From Wansuia hejianensis (GTDB taxonomy: Bacteria > Bacillota > Clostridia > Lachnospirales > Lachnospiraceae), in the NCBI RefSeq assembly GCF_014337215.1, contig NZ_CP060635.1, positions 2,865,501 to 2,929,500 of the forward strand: 64,000 nt of DNA, given 5' to 3'. Positions 1-12,100 of this stretch are shown here, one piece after another (position 1 is the stretch's first letter; each line of letters opens with the position of its first letter). The translations under genes and the position numbers were made by a program. Below the pieces are notes generated by a model, which was not told the origin of the DNA, searched no databases, and saw only the letters and a program-made list of their open reading frames with translations.

Positions 1-704
1 TGCTGGGCGCCGTTCACGAACACCGTAAACCGGGGATCGTCCAGCTGCAGCCCCTTTTCCGTCAGGGAAATGGTAAAGGAATAGTCCTGCTCCGTGACCT
101 GACAGTCCCGGAGGCTGGTGGTGAAAAGCTCCTTGGCCTGCTCCGCGTTCAGGGTCTTTTCTTCCCCGCCCTCGGTGGGCAGGTTTCCCGTTTCGCCCCC
201 GCCACTTCCGCCGCCTTCCCCGCTGCCCTCGCCGGGCCCATCGCTGCCGCTGCCGTCTGATCCTGTCGAAGATGATGTCTGGTTTTTCTGAATCAGGGAC
301 AGCAGGCTGCCGCTCAAGGCGTCCGAGGTCACAGGCTGGTTCACATAGGTGCTTCCCTGCTGAGGCTGCTGCTCCTGCTGCTTTTCCTGCTGCTGCTCCT
401 CCTGGGGCTGGGCCGTTTCCTGCTGCTCCTGCTGCTCTTCCTCTTCCTCCTGCTCCGCCTCGCTGCCGCTTTCGCCGGAATTGATATTGGCATTCTCCAC
501 GCCTGCCAGCTGCTCCTGGTCCATGGCAAGTGTGGAGGAGGTCAAATACATGCGGGAAGCCTCCGCCTCCCGGCTCTCCATGGGATTTTCCGGAGCAGTC
601 CGCCCAAAACCGGCCAGCAGCACGCACAAAACCAGCGCCAGACCCATTACCCCCAGCGCTGCCCCCGTCTTTTTCAGTTTTTCTCCGGTTTTCAATCCTT
701 TCAT
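1..704 (-). CDS. Membrane-anchored extracellular protein, C-terminus outside window
   Basis: The open reading frame starts at ATG 704 and runs off the left edge, so only about 234 residues are visible. A short basic N-terminus (MKGLKTGEKLKKTG) is followed by one hydrophobic segment (about residues 14-33), which fits a signal anchor. Next come an acidic, Gln/Glu-rich low-complexity linker, a Gly/Ser linker, and the beginning of a folded region around residue 195 (LNAEQAKELFTTSL). A purine-rich GGAG/GAAGG ribosome-binding site precedes the ATG. It is the last visible gene of the riboswitch-headed surface-protein run and follows the cohesin gene after 161 bp. I cannot name the family. Its place suggests a surface partner of the cohesin/dockerin proteins, by inference only. 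Confidence 0.7.
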   Translation of the reverse strand, partial: MKGLKTGEKLKKTGAALGVMGLALVLCVLLAGFGRTAPENPMESREAEASRMYLTSSTLAMDQEQLAGVENANINSGESGSEAEQEEEEEQQEQQETAQPQEEQQQEKQQEQQPQQGSTYVNQPVTSDALSGSLLSLIQKNQTSSSTGSDGSGSDGPGEGSGEGGGSGGGETGNLPTEGGEEKTLNAEQAKELFTTSLRDCQVTEQDYSFTISLTEKGLQLDDPRFTVFVNGAQ

Positions 705-746
705 CCGCCTTCCGCTCCTGTCCTTTCCTGTTCCTTCTGTCGATAC

Positions 747-770
747 TCCGCCCATAAAATGGGGCGGAGG
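747..770 (-). promoter_or_regulatory. Intergenic GC-rich hairpin
   Basis: The minus strand can form an 8-bp stem CTCCGCCC/GGGCGGAG around a loop CATTTTAT, in the 161-bp gap between the cohesin gene and the next gene. No U-tract follows, so it is more likely an mRNA processing or stabilising hairpin than an intrinsic terminator. Confidence 0.4.
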
Positions 771-865
771 CGGGGCTGCCGCGGGAAGCCCTCAACGCTC
801 CTTCCATGTTTCGATGCTTCCCGCGCCAGCTCCGGCATGCGCGCCCTTTTTATGGCCGTTTGCCC

Positions 866-2068
866 TTAACGGCGGGCGTTCCGGCGTTTTACAACGACTG
901 CCGCCGTAACTCCGCAGGCCGCTGCCGCCAGCAGAGCCACATAAACAGCCATAAGGCTATTGTCGCCTGTCTTGACTGCGGAGCCCGTGGTCGTCGTGCC
1001 TCCGGTAGTGCCGGTAGACGGTTTGTTCGTTGTGGTCGGCTTTGTGTCCGGCTTTTCCGTGGGTGTTACGGTGGTCGTGGAACCCAGCTTCTCGATGACT
1101 TCCGTTTCCTTCTCGCCGCATACGGAGCAGACTCTTTCCTTGCTGCCTTCCGCGTCTGCAGTGGCCTCGGTCACAACCTTCCAGCCGTCCGCATCCGTAT
1201 CGTCGCTCACGGTCCAGGTATGGGCCGTCTTCGCGATGGTCTCCGTCTTGGTAGCTTTCTCACATACGGTACAGGTATATAACATTTCACCTTCCTCGGA
1301 GCAGGTCGCCTCCTTGATCACCTTGCCGTCGTCCCAGGTGTGGGCCGCCAGATCCAGCTCTGCCGTCTCCAGCAGCTCTCCGCAGCGTCCGCAGCGGCGC
1401 TCCTGAGTGCCCTTCTCCACGCAGGTGGAGGGCTTAGTCACCGTCCAGACGCCGTCGTCATGGCCCAGCTCCGGTATATCCGTATCGCTGATGACCGTCC
1501 CGCAGAGGCCGCAGACCACCGTCTTGTGGCCCGCCTCCGTACAGGTGGCCGGATCGTCCACTGTGGTCTGGTACTGATCCGCCGGATGGTTTACTGTAAT
1601 ATTGGATACCAGAGTGGTCGAGTCGCTGTCGCCCTGAGCGTTGCTGAAATACAGGTTGTTGACGGTCACCGTTACCGGCGTCTCGGAACACTTCAGTACC
1701 TTAAACGTCATGTTGATAGTTCCCCCGGCAAAGGCGTTGTTGGAGGATGTCACATAACCGAAATTTCCGCCCGCACCGCTCTCCATGCCTGCCGGAATGC
1801 CCGCGTATGTGGTTCCCTCATACTGCAGCAGGGAGCTGTCATAGCCCTTGCTGGGCTCTCCGTGAATGGCCGTGATATTCGCCGTCTCGCTGGAGAAGGT
1901 GATCGGGATCGTAATCGTATCCCCTACCTCCGCGGTCACGTTTCCGATACTGGAGGTTACCACGGGCGCTCCCGCCGCCTGGACCTCTGTGGCTCCCGGG
2001 AATGTTACGGCAGCAATTCCCAGCAGCGCAGCCCCTAAAACGGACAACCATTTTTGCTTTGTTCTCAT
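866..2068 (-). CDS. Cell-wall-anchored cohesin-domain protein
   Basis: A 400-aa exported protein. Residues 1-31 form a signal peptide ending near VQA. Residues about 34-160 look like a cohesin module: an opening strand with EVGDTITIPITF, a central GYDSSLLQYEG and a late GGTINMTFKVL strand. Residues about 165-330 hold three or four CxxC-bearing repeats (VCGLCG, RCGRCG, YTCTVC, VCSVCG), a common extracellular repeat in gut Clostridia. A Thr/Pro linker leads to a sorting signal: KTGD, a hydrophobic helix and RRNARR. Cohesins bind dockerins, and the three genes just upstream in the same run all end in type I dockerins, so this is the likely wall-bound receptor that holds them. The ribosome-binding site is AAAGGAGAG. 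The sortase motif is non-canonical (V-K-T-G-D instead of LPXTG). Confidence 0.82.
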   Translation of the reverse strand: MRTKQKWLSVLGAALLGIAAVTFPGATEVQAAGAPVVTSSIGNVTAEVGDTITIPITFSSETANITAIHGEPSKGYDSSLLQYEGTTYAGIPAGMESGAGGNFGYVTSSNNAFAGGTINMTFKVLKCSETPVTVTVNNLYFSNAQGDSDSTTLVSNITVNHPADQYQTTVDDPATCTEAGHKTVVCGLCGTVISDTDIPELGHDDGVWTVTKPSTCVEKGTQERRCGRCGELLETAELDLAAHTWDDGKVIKEATCSEEGEMLYTCTVCEKATKTETIAKTAHTWTVSDDTDADGWKVVTEATADAEGSKERVCSVCGEKETEVIEKLGSTTTVTPTEKPDTKPTTTNKPSTGTTGGTTTTGSAVKTGDNSLMAVYVALLAAAACGVTAAVVVKRRNARR

Positions 2069-2150
2069 CGCTTTTCTCTCCTTTTTGTTTTTTATTTATT
2101 TATTTGAAACATCGCCCGAAGGCGCGGTTTCCCTTATCTGCGCGGCGGCC

Positions 2151-5100
2151 TCAGCCGCCGGAGGTCACCAGCTCCAGCAGAAGGCTGACGTCGGCGTTGG
2201 TTACCTGTCCGTCTCCGTTCATGTCCGCCTTTTCCGCGGACAGGACGGCCCCTTCCGTAACCCCATCCAGCAGGATGGCCACATCGGCGTTGGTAATCTT
2301 GCCGTCGCCGTTTATGTCCCCCAGGTCCCCCTGGGGCGGATCAGGCCCCACAGGCCCCGGATTGTCGGTTCCGTCCCAGGCCGGGATTTCCACCTGGATA
2401 CCACTGCTCCAGCGCTGGGCGTAGCTCATCTCATAGAGATAGACCACGCTCTCCTCCGCCGTAAAGCCCTCCAGGGTCACCGTGTTTTCGCCCGCCGTGA
2501 CCGCTATGCGCGTTCCGTTTTTGGAAATCTCATTGGCCGAGGGCAGGCCCGCCGTCCCCTCCTTCCGGTCCGGCAGGTAATACAGGTAGCCGGCCATATT
2601 GGCCGTCACCTTCAGGGTCACCCTTTCCTCCTGACGGCTGACCACTGCCCCGGATCCGGCCGATATGCTGGGCCGGTCGTTGTTCCGGAACATGGACAGA
2701 CGGTAGGTTCTCTCTGTCGCCCCGTCCTCCGCCGTCACCGTGACGTCCACCACGGCGGCCGACGTGCTGGCGGGCTTCACCATATAGCGCTGCCTGGGGC
2801 CCTCTGCCAGCTGTACGGTCATGGGCTCAATCTCCGTCCCCGGATCGGAGCCCGATACGCCGCTGACCACTGTCACCCGGACCGAAGCCTGGGAGTCCTC
2901 CGGCAGCAGCGGCCATACATAGTAGGTCCCGATGGCGTCATTGCCGTAAAGGGAGGAATTATAGCCGGTTATTTCCGGGTCGAAGGCCGGCTCCAGCTCC
3001 ATCTGCATGATGGTCAGAACCGGGGAATAGCTGACCTGTAGATTTTCCAGGGCCGCGTCGCTGCTCCTCTGCCGAATGGTGAACCGGTAGACGCGGGTCT
3101 GGCCGTCCATGGTCAGCAGCACCTCGATTTCCGCCCGGCCCTCCGTCAGCGTCACGGTCTGAACGTTGCCCTCCCGGCCCTCCACGGAGACCACGGCCCC
3201 CTGGCTGGCCGTGAAGGTGAGGGTGACCTGGTCCGCCCCGGCGTCCAAAAGGATTGAGTGGCTCTCCGCCTGGCGGTCGAACTCCGCCCCGCCGTCTATG
3301 ACCACATTTTCCCCTTCTGCCTCCACCCCTTCCAGGTAGAGATCCGTGGGCTTCAGGGCGTACAGCCAGGCGGATTCATAGCGAATATAGAGATTTCCCT
3401 GGCTGTCCGCCAGAACACTGCCGCCGCCGTTGCCGGAGACCGCCGTCTGCTGGTAAAGCAGGCCGCTGCCCTCCACCGGCTCCGCGGCGCCCGCCCGGTC
3501 CTTTAACAGGTACACGCTGCCCGAAGCGCTGTCCGTGGTAAAATACACGTACACACAGCCCTCCTGGGCCTCGTAGGCCGTGGTGAGTGTCCCCGGCCCC
3601 TTGGGGCAGCCACGGATCTCCATCCGGTAAGCCAGGGAAAGGCTTCCGTCGTCCTGCAGCTGCACCACATTCAGATAATAGGGGGCCAGCACCACACCGT
3701 AGATGTCCTTTGTGGCGCTTCCCACGTAGATCCTGCCGTTATAGACCAGGGGCGTCCCATAGACGGTGCCGCCCAGGTCCAGAACCGCGACCCCTTCCTC
3801 GTCCAGCCTTCCGTCCTCCCCGTAGGGATAAGAAAAGAGCCAGCCGTTTTCCGTGGCAAAGTAAATTCTGCCCCCGTCCTGGCAGACGGCCGTGGAGGCC
3901 GCCCCCGCTTCCGACGGAAGGGAAAGGCTCTGGAGGGTTTCCCCGGTCCGCTTATCCAGGCAGTAGACGCTACCGGAGCGCCCGCAGGCGTAGAGGCATT
4001 TTTCTCCCGTATACACGCCCGTCCGGTAATAGCCCCCGCTGTCGTACTTCCTCCAGACCGCCGATTTCTGCTCGTCGGTCCTGTCCGGGTCCTCGTCCGT
4101 CACCGACAGGCAGACCAGATTGCCGTCCGCGAAACCGGCGTACAGATAGCCCGAATCGTAGCGGAGGGCCGTGGAGGCGTTGCCGCCCACGGTGTCCGTA
4201 TAAACCCACAGGGATTCCAGGGTTCCGGCGTGAAAGGCCTGGACGCGGCCGTCGTTTAGCGGAACGAAGATCATTCCCGCCCCGTACAGCGGCTTATTGA
4301 AGGAGCTGTTGCCCCTGGCCGCCATGGAGGCGCTTTTGACCACCTCCCCGGTCTCCCGGTCCAGATACATCAGCACGTTTCCGGAAAAGCAGCAGATATA
4401 GTCCTCCACCAGAATCCCGTCGCTGACACTGTTGCTGTAGTCGGCGTTGGCGCCGTACTGCTGCTTCCACTTCACCTCCACGTACTCTAAGGCCCTGGGC
4501 GCGGCGGCGTCTACGATATTCTGATTGTCCTCGTTTTTCCAGTAGCCGCCCCACTGGGCCTCCAGCTCCTCCAGGGTGCTGTCCGCCGATTTTTCCAGGG
4601 TATAGCTCTGCTCCTCGTCGCCCTCAATGGTGAAGCTGCCGCTCTGGGACTGATAGCCCGGAGCGGAGACCGTATAGGTATAGGTTCCGCCCTTGATCAG
4701 CTCGTAGCGTCCATCCTTCGGATCAATCTGAACGTTTTCCCGGTCGTAGACGGCGAACACCGCGTCCGCGGGGTCCAAATTTACCGTCAGGTAGCAGACC
4801 TCGTCCACATAGACCGTCAGCGTATAGGCGTAGGGAACGGAGTATACACCATCCCCAGCCTCCAGCACCGCCGTGACCGTTCCCGGCTCCAGGGGGAGCA
4901 GGTACTCGCCGTCCGTCAGCTCCTGGCCGTTGACCGCCAGCCGGACGCTGGTCTTCTCGGCCGGCGTCAGGTTCAGCTTCAGCCAGCTGGCAGAGGAGGG
5001 CACGTGTACCGAATAGGCAAAGGTCGTTTTCTTAAATTCCGGGCTGTAGGCCACCGTTCCGCCGCCCTCGTCCGTCAGGGTAAAGCCGCCCAGATAGGAG

Positions 5101-5864
5101 CCCCTGACAATATGTATCTGATACGTTTCCGTCCGGCCCTGGTCGGTCACCTCCAGAACCAGCTCTCTGGGCGTGGTATCGTAGGCCTTGATTACCCGGC
5201 CCGCCGTACTCGTCAGGGAGGTGGTCTCGTCCACCGGAAGCTCCAGGGCGGCCTCCTCTCCCGTGTTCACGTCGGTAAAGCGGGCCGTGATCACCGCCGT
5301 GCTGAAAATATCGTCCCGGAGCTGGGGTCTCACATAGACCACGTTGGTGTTCTCCGGGACTCTCAGGGTAAATTCCCGGCTCCCCGGCGTTCCCTCGGTC
5401 AGCTCATAGCGGTTGCTGCCGGAGCTGTTCTGCATGAAAAGTACGCTCTCCAGCATGGGTTCCTGGACCGTGACCAGCACCGGACAGCTGGCGGTAAAGC
5501 CGCCGCCCGATACCGTGATCACCGCCGTGCCCCCGGCCCCCTCCGGAGCCATCACCACAGCCTCCGTGCCGCTGCCCTCCACCCGGGCCACAGCCGGATC
5601 GTCGGAACTCCAGACCAGCTCCGGCTCCTCAGTGGTATCCGCCGGAACGTAAGACACGGTCAGGCTCTTCTGCTCCCCAGTCTTCATAAACAGACTGGAA
5701 CGGTTCAAAGTCATTCCCTCCAGAGGAATGACCGCCCGAGATGCGCCGTTCTCCACAGTCTCCGCCGCCGCTTTGACCGAAAGGGGGCTAAAGGCCGAGA
5801 GGGCGGCCAGCAGGGCTAAAAGCACCGCCCCCACATGTTTCTTCCATTTTTTTCTTTCCGCCAT
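2151..5864 (-). CDS. Dockerin-bearing secreted beta-propeller protein, 1237 aa
   Basis: Secreted protein. The chosen start is ATG 5864 because AAGGAGG lies 5 nt upstream; an in-frame ATG at 5882 lacks a site. After a signal peptide (to about AAAE) come an Ig-like BIG2 region (about 45-135), cadherin-like beta-sandwich segments (about 140-360), a PEGA-like segment (about 365-425), a PQQ-type beta-propeller (about 435-845, with repeated strands such as LYALKPTDLYL and RIYVGSATKD), a further cadherin-like region, and a C-terminal type I dockerin (about 1178-1237) with two calcium-loop repeats, GDINGDGKITNADVAILL and ADMNGDGQVTNADVSLLL. No PQQ-dehydrogenase active-site segment was recognised, so the propeller is probably a binding platform. 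The layout matches the 1485-aa protein upstream, so the two are paralogues. The dockerin predicts docking to the cohesin encoded next. Confidence 0.85.
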   Translation of the reverse strand: MAERKKWKKHVGAVLLALLAALSAFSPLSVKAAAETVENGASRAVIPLEGMTLNRSSLFMKTGEQKSLTVSYVPADTTEEPELVWSSDDPAVARVEGSGTEAVVMAPEGAGGTAVITVSGGGFTASCPVLVTVQEPMLESVLFMQNSSGSNRYELTEGTPGSREFTLRVPENTNVVYVRPQLRDDIFSTAVITARFTDVNTGEEAALELPVDETTSLTSTAGRVIKAYDTTPRELVLEVTDQGRTETYQIHIVRGSYLGGFTLTDEGGGTVAYSPEFKKTTFAYSVHVPSSASWLKLNLTPAEKTSVRLAVNGQELTDGEYLLPLEPGTVTAVLEAGDGVYSVPYAYTLTVYVDEVCYLTVNLDPADAVFAVYDRENVQIDPKDGRYELIKGGTYTYTVSAPGYQSQSGSFTIEGDEEQSYTLEKSADSTLEELEAQWGGYWKNEDNQNIVDAAAPRALEYVEVKWKQQYGANADYSNSVSDGILVEDYICCFSGNVLMYLDRETGEVVKSASMAARGNSSFNKPLYGAGMIFVPLNDGRVQAFHAGTLESLWVYTDTVGGNASTALRYDSGYLYAGFADGNLVCLSVTDEDPDRTDEQKSAVWRKYDSGGYYRTGVYTGEKCLYACGRSGSVYCLDKRTGETLQSLSLPSEAGAASTAVCQDGGRIYFATENGWLFSYPYGEDGRLDEEGVAVLDLGGTVYGTPLVYNGRIYVGSATKDIYGVVLAPYYLNVVQLQDDGSLSLAYRMEIRGCPKGPGTLTTAYEAQEGCVYVYFTTDSASGSVYLLKDRAGAAEPVEGSGLLYQQTAVSGNGGGSVLADSQGNLYIRYESAWLYALKPTDLYLEGVEAEGENVVIDGGAEFDRQAESHSILLDAGADQVTLTFTASQGAVVSVEGREGNVQTVTLTEGRAEIEVLLTMDGQTRVYRFTIRQRSSDAALENLQVSYSPVLTIMQMELEPAFDPEITGYNSSLYGNDAIGTYYVWPLLPEDSQASVRVTVVSGVSGSDPGTEIEPMTVQLAEGPRQRYMVKPASTSAAVVDVTVTAEDGATERTYRLSMFRNNDRPSISAGSGAVVSRQEERVTLKVTANMAGYLYYLPDRKEGTAGLPSANEISKNGTRIAVTAGENTVTLEGFTAEESVVYLYEMSYAQRWSSGIQVEIPAWDGTDNPGPVGPDPPQGDLGDINGDGKITNADVAILLDGVTEGAVLSAEKADMNGDGQVTNADVSLLLELVTSGG

Positions 5865-6158
5865 CCCGGCCTCCTTACTCATTTTCCGTTGCTTCCGTTA
5901 TTTCTGTTATTCCGTCGCTTCTATATGAGGGCAAAGGCCAGAAACGAATCCAATGCTCGTTTTATCTTTTTATTGGCCTTCCCTTCTGTCTTTTTTTCAC
6001 AAAAAATTCAAAACACACGCTATCCCGTTTTCAGACAGTCTCCCCTATGTCGGCTGGGAGTCTGAACCGGTTCCACGCCCAGGCAGGCCGCAGACATGAT
6101 ATCCATCGTTTCAACACTTTTTTCATACTGTTTCCCCTTTTCTTTATGAGACCAGTTC

Positions 6159-9100
6159 TTACTGTCCGGCTGTCGCCATATTCAGCAGCTGCACCACGTC
6201 GGCGTTGGTCACCTGGCCGTCGCCGTTCAGGTCGCCAACCGCCAGATCCACCGCTTCTCCGGCCGTCACTTTATCCAACAGCTGGGCCACATCCGTATTG
6301 GTGATCTGGCCGTCGCCGTTGAGATCTCCCGGAAGGGTCTGGACAACGTCTCCCACCGTAACCGTACAGCGGGAGGGTACCACCGTCGAGCCCGTATAGG
6401 TCGCTCCGGCGGAGCCGCCATACCCCATGCAGGTATAGTCGCAGGTTCCGTTCACCTCGATGGTATAGATTCCATCTTCTTTAAAGGTCAGCTTGAACTG
6501 CCCGTTTTCATCGGTAACAGCCGTCAGGCCCTCAACCACCGCGCCGTTCTCGTCGTAGACGGTGACCGTCGCTCCCGACGGATAGGCCGTAGCCGCCAGC
6601 TCGTCGCTGCTGTTCATCAGGTTCAGCCCGTTGACCGTAAAGGTATATTCCGTATTGGCGTCCGCGCTGTATTCCCTGCTGTCAAACCAGGTATACAGAT
6701 CGGAATAGTAGGTCAGGTCCTTATACAGGTAAATATCCAGCAGGTCCCCTTCCTCAATTTCCGTCATGGTTCCGAATACCCAGCTGTGGTTCAGGGTGTA
6801 GGACACATTGCCCGTGGTAACGCCCCAGAACTTGCTGATCCAGCCTGTGGCCGAATCCTGGTAGCCGTCGCTTCCGCCGGAATAATACTGGTCATGGAGG
6901 GCCGCGAAGGCGTCGCCCATGTTGTAGCCGCCCAGGCCGTCCCTGTCATAGACCTTCACCGGCGCGTAGGACAGCAGCGTGCCCTCGTCTCCCGTGACGA
7001 AAGCTCCTTCCTCGCTGTAGGAAACGTAGGCGATGATATAGTCGCCCTTATCGGTGGTGTCCTCTGTCACGGTGATATTGATCTTCACCGGCTGCAGGGT
7101 TTCCGCGCCATCGCTTCCGGTGTAGGAGATGGTGATCTCCGTATCGCCCACTTCCATCCTGCGCATGGGCGCGTAGCTGTAGGCGTCCGTAGCTTTCGTT
7201 GTTCCGTCCGCGTAGGTGGCTGTCACCACCATGCCTGCGGGGTTGAAGAGGTCGCCCTCCGTGTAAGCCACCTTGTCGGGCAGGGTCGTAACGGCAATGC
7301 TCGTCACCAGATTCAGCTTCACGGGCACCGAAGCCGTCAGGCCGTTGTAGGAAACGACCACCTCCGATACGCCCGCCGTAATGGTTTCCGGGCTGCAGGT
7401 GTAGCCGGTCACCTCTTTGGAGCTTCCGTCGCTGTAGACTGCCGTCACCACCATGCCGGTGGGGTCAAAGGCCTCGCCCGCGTTGTAGACGGTCTTGTCC
7501 GGCAGCTTCGTCACTTCCAGCTTCTCCAGCTTCACATCCTTTACGGTCACTTCTACGTCAAACGTCTTAGTCACCTCGCCCTTGGTGTAGCTGACGGTGA
7601 CCTTCTGGCTTCCGGCCTCGGTAAAGGCCGCCGTGTCATAGGTAAAGCCCGTGACCTCCCTGGTGAGGCTGCCGTTGCTGCTCTTGTAGGTAGCGGTGAC
7701 CGCCATGCCCGTGGGATCGAAGGTCTCGCCGATGTTGTATTCCGTCTTGGCGGGGGCCGTGGTCACCTCAATCGTTTCCAGGGTGCCCACCGGGATGGAA
7801 ATATCCGGGAGCTGCCCCATGTAGGCCCGAGTACTGGGCGCCAGCCCCGACTGAGTGTAACCCGTACGGTGCGCTCCGTAATTTCCGCCGAAGCCCGCCA
7901 CGCTGAACACGCCGCCGGAAAGAACGAAATACTCCTGATCGAAGTCCTCCGGAACCGCCAGGGCGTCGCCGAGTGTCACCGTCGGATTAGCATACTCCGA
8001 CCCGTCATTGCCCTCTGTGATGAAGTTCTTCACGGTCTGCTTGGCAGTTGTGGAGCCAAAGAAGTAATATCCATAGGTTCCGCGTCCATTTCCGGCCTTC
8101 TGGCCCTCCAGGCCGCTGATCTCCGTATACACCACTCCGGCGTCGGTATTGTAGTATCTCATTCTCGTCACAGGATTGAAGATCGTGTCAAACACAACCG
8201 ACACCTCTTCGCCCGGCGCGACCACCACATCCTCCAGAGACTGGCCGTTGACGGTGGCGGTGATCTGCTTCGCCGTAATCACCTGGTATTCGGCGGCTCC
8301 GTCCTTTTCCACCTTCACAAGATTGCGCCCGTTGGTCAGGGGAACCGTATAGCTGCCGTCTTCGTTGGCGGTAAGCGCCGTAAATCCGCTAAAGCTCAGC
8401 ACGCCACCCTGAATCGCGGGATTCGCCACGGAAACGGTCACGCCCTCGGTGCCGGGGATAAAGGTATATTCCCCTTTCTCACCCAGGAAATAGATGGGAT
8501 CCAGCTCCGAATCCAAGGCGTCGCCCGCGTCCTTGCTCCTGCCGTCATTCATTCCCTCATTGAGGGTCATGCCGGTGGTAATACCGCTGTCGCCCGCCCC
8601 CACGGAAACGACGAATACCCCGGTATCCTCCGGCCAGATGGAGCCAAAGAAGCCATTGGGATCATATCCCTCATAGGATACTTTGACCGCATCATGATAA
8701 TTCAGCGTCATGGAGTCATAGGTCACCAGCACGACGGCCGTTCCCTCTCCCACCGCCTGAAGCAGCCCACCGTCGCTGACGGTAACCACGCTGTCGCTGG
8801 CATTGCCGTTCAAATCCACCACGGTGTAATGGTAATCGGGCTCAATCAGCCAATAAGCATCGGCAAGCACCCATGTCACGTTGCTGCCCCACCAGTTCCG
8901 GCGGGCATACACTTGGAAGGTATCGCCGCTCTCCAGCTTCAGGCTGCCTTGAGCGTTGATATTCAGGTAGAGGTCGCCCATGTTGGCGCCGCCGTTGGAG
9001 GTGTAATCCCGATCAACCGTCGTCTTGCTCTTCCCCTCCGGCTTCAGCATTTCCTCGCTGACAACAATGCGCTCGGTGCTGTTCAACGCAACGGTGCCTT

Positions 9101-12100
9101 TATAGGAGACGTACTCCGCCCCGCTCACCTCATAGAACATATCGCCTGTAATCTGCAGATGGAACCGGTAGTCCGCCGTTCCATCCTCCAGCTTCTCCAT
9201 GGCGTCCCAGCTGTGCTGCTTGACAACGCCGTCGGAAAGATTCTCGCAGACGGCCACCTCCGCCCCCTGGGGAGCATTGATGGTGAAGCAGCCCACGGCC
9301 AGCTCCACGCCGAGGGAGAAGACGCCCGGTTCCGCGCTGACGGCAATATCCTGCTTCACATATGCCATGGCGTTATGCGCGGCAATACATGCCTCCGAAG
9401 GCATGACCGCGGTATAGTAGGAAAGGCTGCTGCCGTTGGCGCACACCAACGCCGGATAGCAGTTATAGCCCGACCCGTTGGCGTAAGGCTCGCCGAAGGT
9501 TACGGCTCCCGTCTTGTTTTCCAGCAGGACGGAAAAGTCCCCGGCTTCGGCCTTTTCCCCATCAAACTCATTGGTCAGGTATACCTCCGCCAGGCGCAGG
9601 TACACCTGGAAGGTCCGTCCGGACACACTGCCGACCTCGCTGTCCGGCACGGACAGGGCGCCGCCGCCCAGGCTCTTCCCGTCCGCGCTCTCCGCCCGGA
9701 AGGAATAGACGCCTTTCTGAAGGGAATAGGTATAAATATCATAATTCAGATTGGTTTCGGAATCCTTTTCCACCGCCGCAAGCTCTCCGGCCGCGTCGTA
9801 GGTGTCCCGTCCGTCCGCGTCAAAGCCCGCGGCGGGATACAGGTGAAGCCCGTCCTCGCCCACCGTGTTTTTCGGCACGTACAATTCGACCGTATAGGGG
9901 ACCTCTTCTACAGTTACCTCGCAGGAGGCCTTCACGGTATTGCCCTTCGCGTCTGTAACGGCGGCGGTGATCACGGCGCTTCCCGTACTCTGAGCCGTTA
10001 CAACTCCGTTCTCCACGGTGGCCACCCCGTCGTCCGAGCTGCTCCATTCAACGGTTACCGCAGCTGTAACCGGCGTATAATCCGCGGTCAGGGTCAGGCT
10101 CTCGCCCACCGGCAACTCCGCCGTCTCCTGGGACAGCTTCACCGCCGTCACCGCGTCGTCCTCGCTGGTGATGACGACCGGGCAGCTCCAGGCCGTCCCG
10201 TTCACATCTATGGTCAGGGTTCCCGTCCCCTTGGAAAGGCCATTTATTTTAATCTTGTCTACGATGTCCGTAGGATCCCAGGAATTGCTGCCAGCCTTCG
10301 TGATAATCTCCGTGGTAAAGACGCTCTCGTCGGAAGATTTTACCGTGACATTTTGCCTGCTGACGCTGAGGTTATAAGTCGAATTAACAGACGTATATTC
10401 GCGGCTTTCCCCTTCGGGAACGGACAGGTTCTTCTCCGCCAGCTTGGCGCCGGGGCCGCCCGACTGGAACGTCACAAGGGCTTCCGCAATGCGGCCGTCG
10501 CCCGCGTCCGCCGTATACCCTATGGTCATTTGAGAATAATACTGGGTAAACGTCACAAGGCCCGTGTTCTTGTTGATTACGCTGCTGCCAGTTGAAGTTG
10601 ATAATTTTTCATCGCCGCCGGACCAAGTTACGCTTTTCACCGCCGGATTGCCGGAAGCGGAAAGCTGGAGTTCGGACGGTATCGTCTCCATGAAAATTGC
10701 GTCAAAGGTGTTTATGGACGTGCTGGCCGGGGTAATATCCAGCGTGCCCTTCAGCGTATAGGACGCCTGGGCGCTCTTGCCGTTGGACAGCTCCGCCGTA
10801 ACCAGGATCTTCCCCGCATCGCTGGAGGGCCGCTTGGTGGCCGACGCCCGTACCGTCACCTGGGAATTTCCCGCGTTGACCGTTTTTGTCTCCTCGCCCA
10901 GCAGCTTGTCCTCATCCGCCGTTTCACCGTCATAAATTTTCAGCGTAATGGAGGTTGTCTCCGCCAGGGCTGCGTTGAAGGTCAGGGCCGTGTTCAGGAA
11001 CCAGCTGTCGCCTTCGGAGGGAAGGGCGTACTGGGCCACCTCCATTTCGTTGATGGCATAGGGCTCAAATACCGCCCGGTAGCTGGTATCCGCCGTCAGC
11101 GTAACCTCCGCGGTGGCGCTGCCGTCTATGGCTTCCCAGTCCCCGCCGGCCACGGATTTCTCCCAGCGCACGAAACAGAACATGCTGTCGGGAACAGCAG
11201 TCAGGGTATGGCTCTCTCCCTCACCGCGGACCTGACTTATGGTGCCGCCCTCGCTCTGCTCCAGGGTGATCGCGTAGGCCATATCCGGTTTCTTTTCAAA
11301 GACCGGCGTAACGTGGAAAACCTGCTGGACCGTGCTGGTCTGTCCGCTGTAGGATACCCGATAATAGCCATCCGAATAATAGAGATTAAAGCACCAGCTG
11401 TCTCCGGGCAAATACTCCTTCCAGCCATTGTCGTCCGTAGGGGTAATTTTTACACTCTCTTCGTAGGAAGCAGTTCCGTCATAAAATTCATCTCTGATCT
11501 GCCAACCCCGAAAAGCATATTTGTCCGTATCCCAGCTTTCGCCTTTCAGCATGACTACAGACGAATAAAACATTCCGATGGTTGTATCCTTATAGGGCAG
11601 CGCTTTGGACGGAGCGGCAAATGTCATGGTAAGCCCCTCGTCCTCCGCAAATGTGCCGTCCTCCTGTCTGATCACCGGCTTGTCAACCACCATGCCCGGC
11701 TTTTCCGCGTTCACAGACTCGATTTTGGCCACAGCGGAATATACGGTCGTAGGCGTCATGCCCTCCGTCAGGCCATTGTTTGTAATTTTAACGCGGTAAT
11801 ACTTCGCTGTTCCCAGCGAAGGCTTTTCCGGAGCGTATGATGACATTAAAAGCACATTCTTAAACGCCGTAGGCGCGCCTTCAATAGCCGTGAATGTCTC
11901 GCCGTCATCTGAACTCTGCCACTCTAAGACCAGCGTATCCTTCGTATAGTTCGCCGTATTTTTTGTCAGCTTCACAGTCAACGCTGATACTTTTGTATCA
12001 TCCGAATAATACGTTTTATCACTCAGATCCGAGCTAATTACCGGCGCAGGCGCGGCCGCGCTCTCCGTATCATCCGCCAGAGCCGCCGCCGGCAGCAGGG

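Noticed and set aside
3300..4560. PQQ-dependent dehydrogenase
   Set aside because: The blades resemble PQQ-type propeller repeats, but no dehydrogenase active-site segment was recognised, and the protein has Ig-like and dockerin modules.
6786..10595. A 1269-codon plus-strand open frame
   Set aside because: It is antisense to the 1998-aa dockerin gene, has no domain I recognise and no ribosome-binding site; a by-product of GC-rich codon use. The same holds for long plus-strand frames at 12643-14262, 15178-16491 and 22951-24786.
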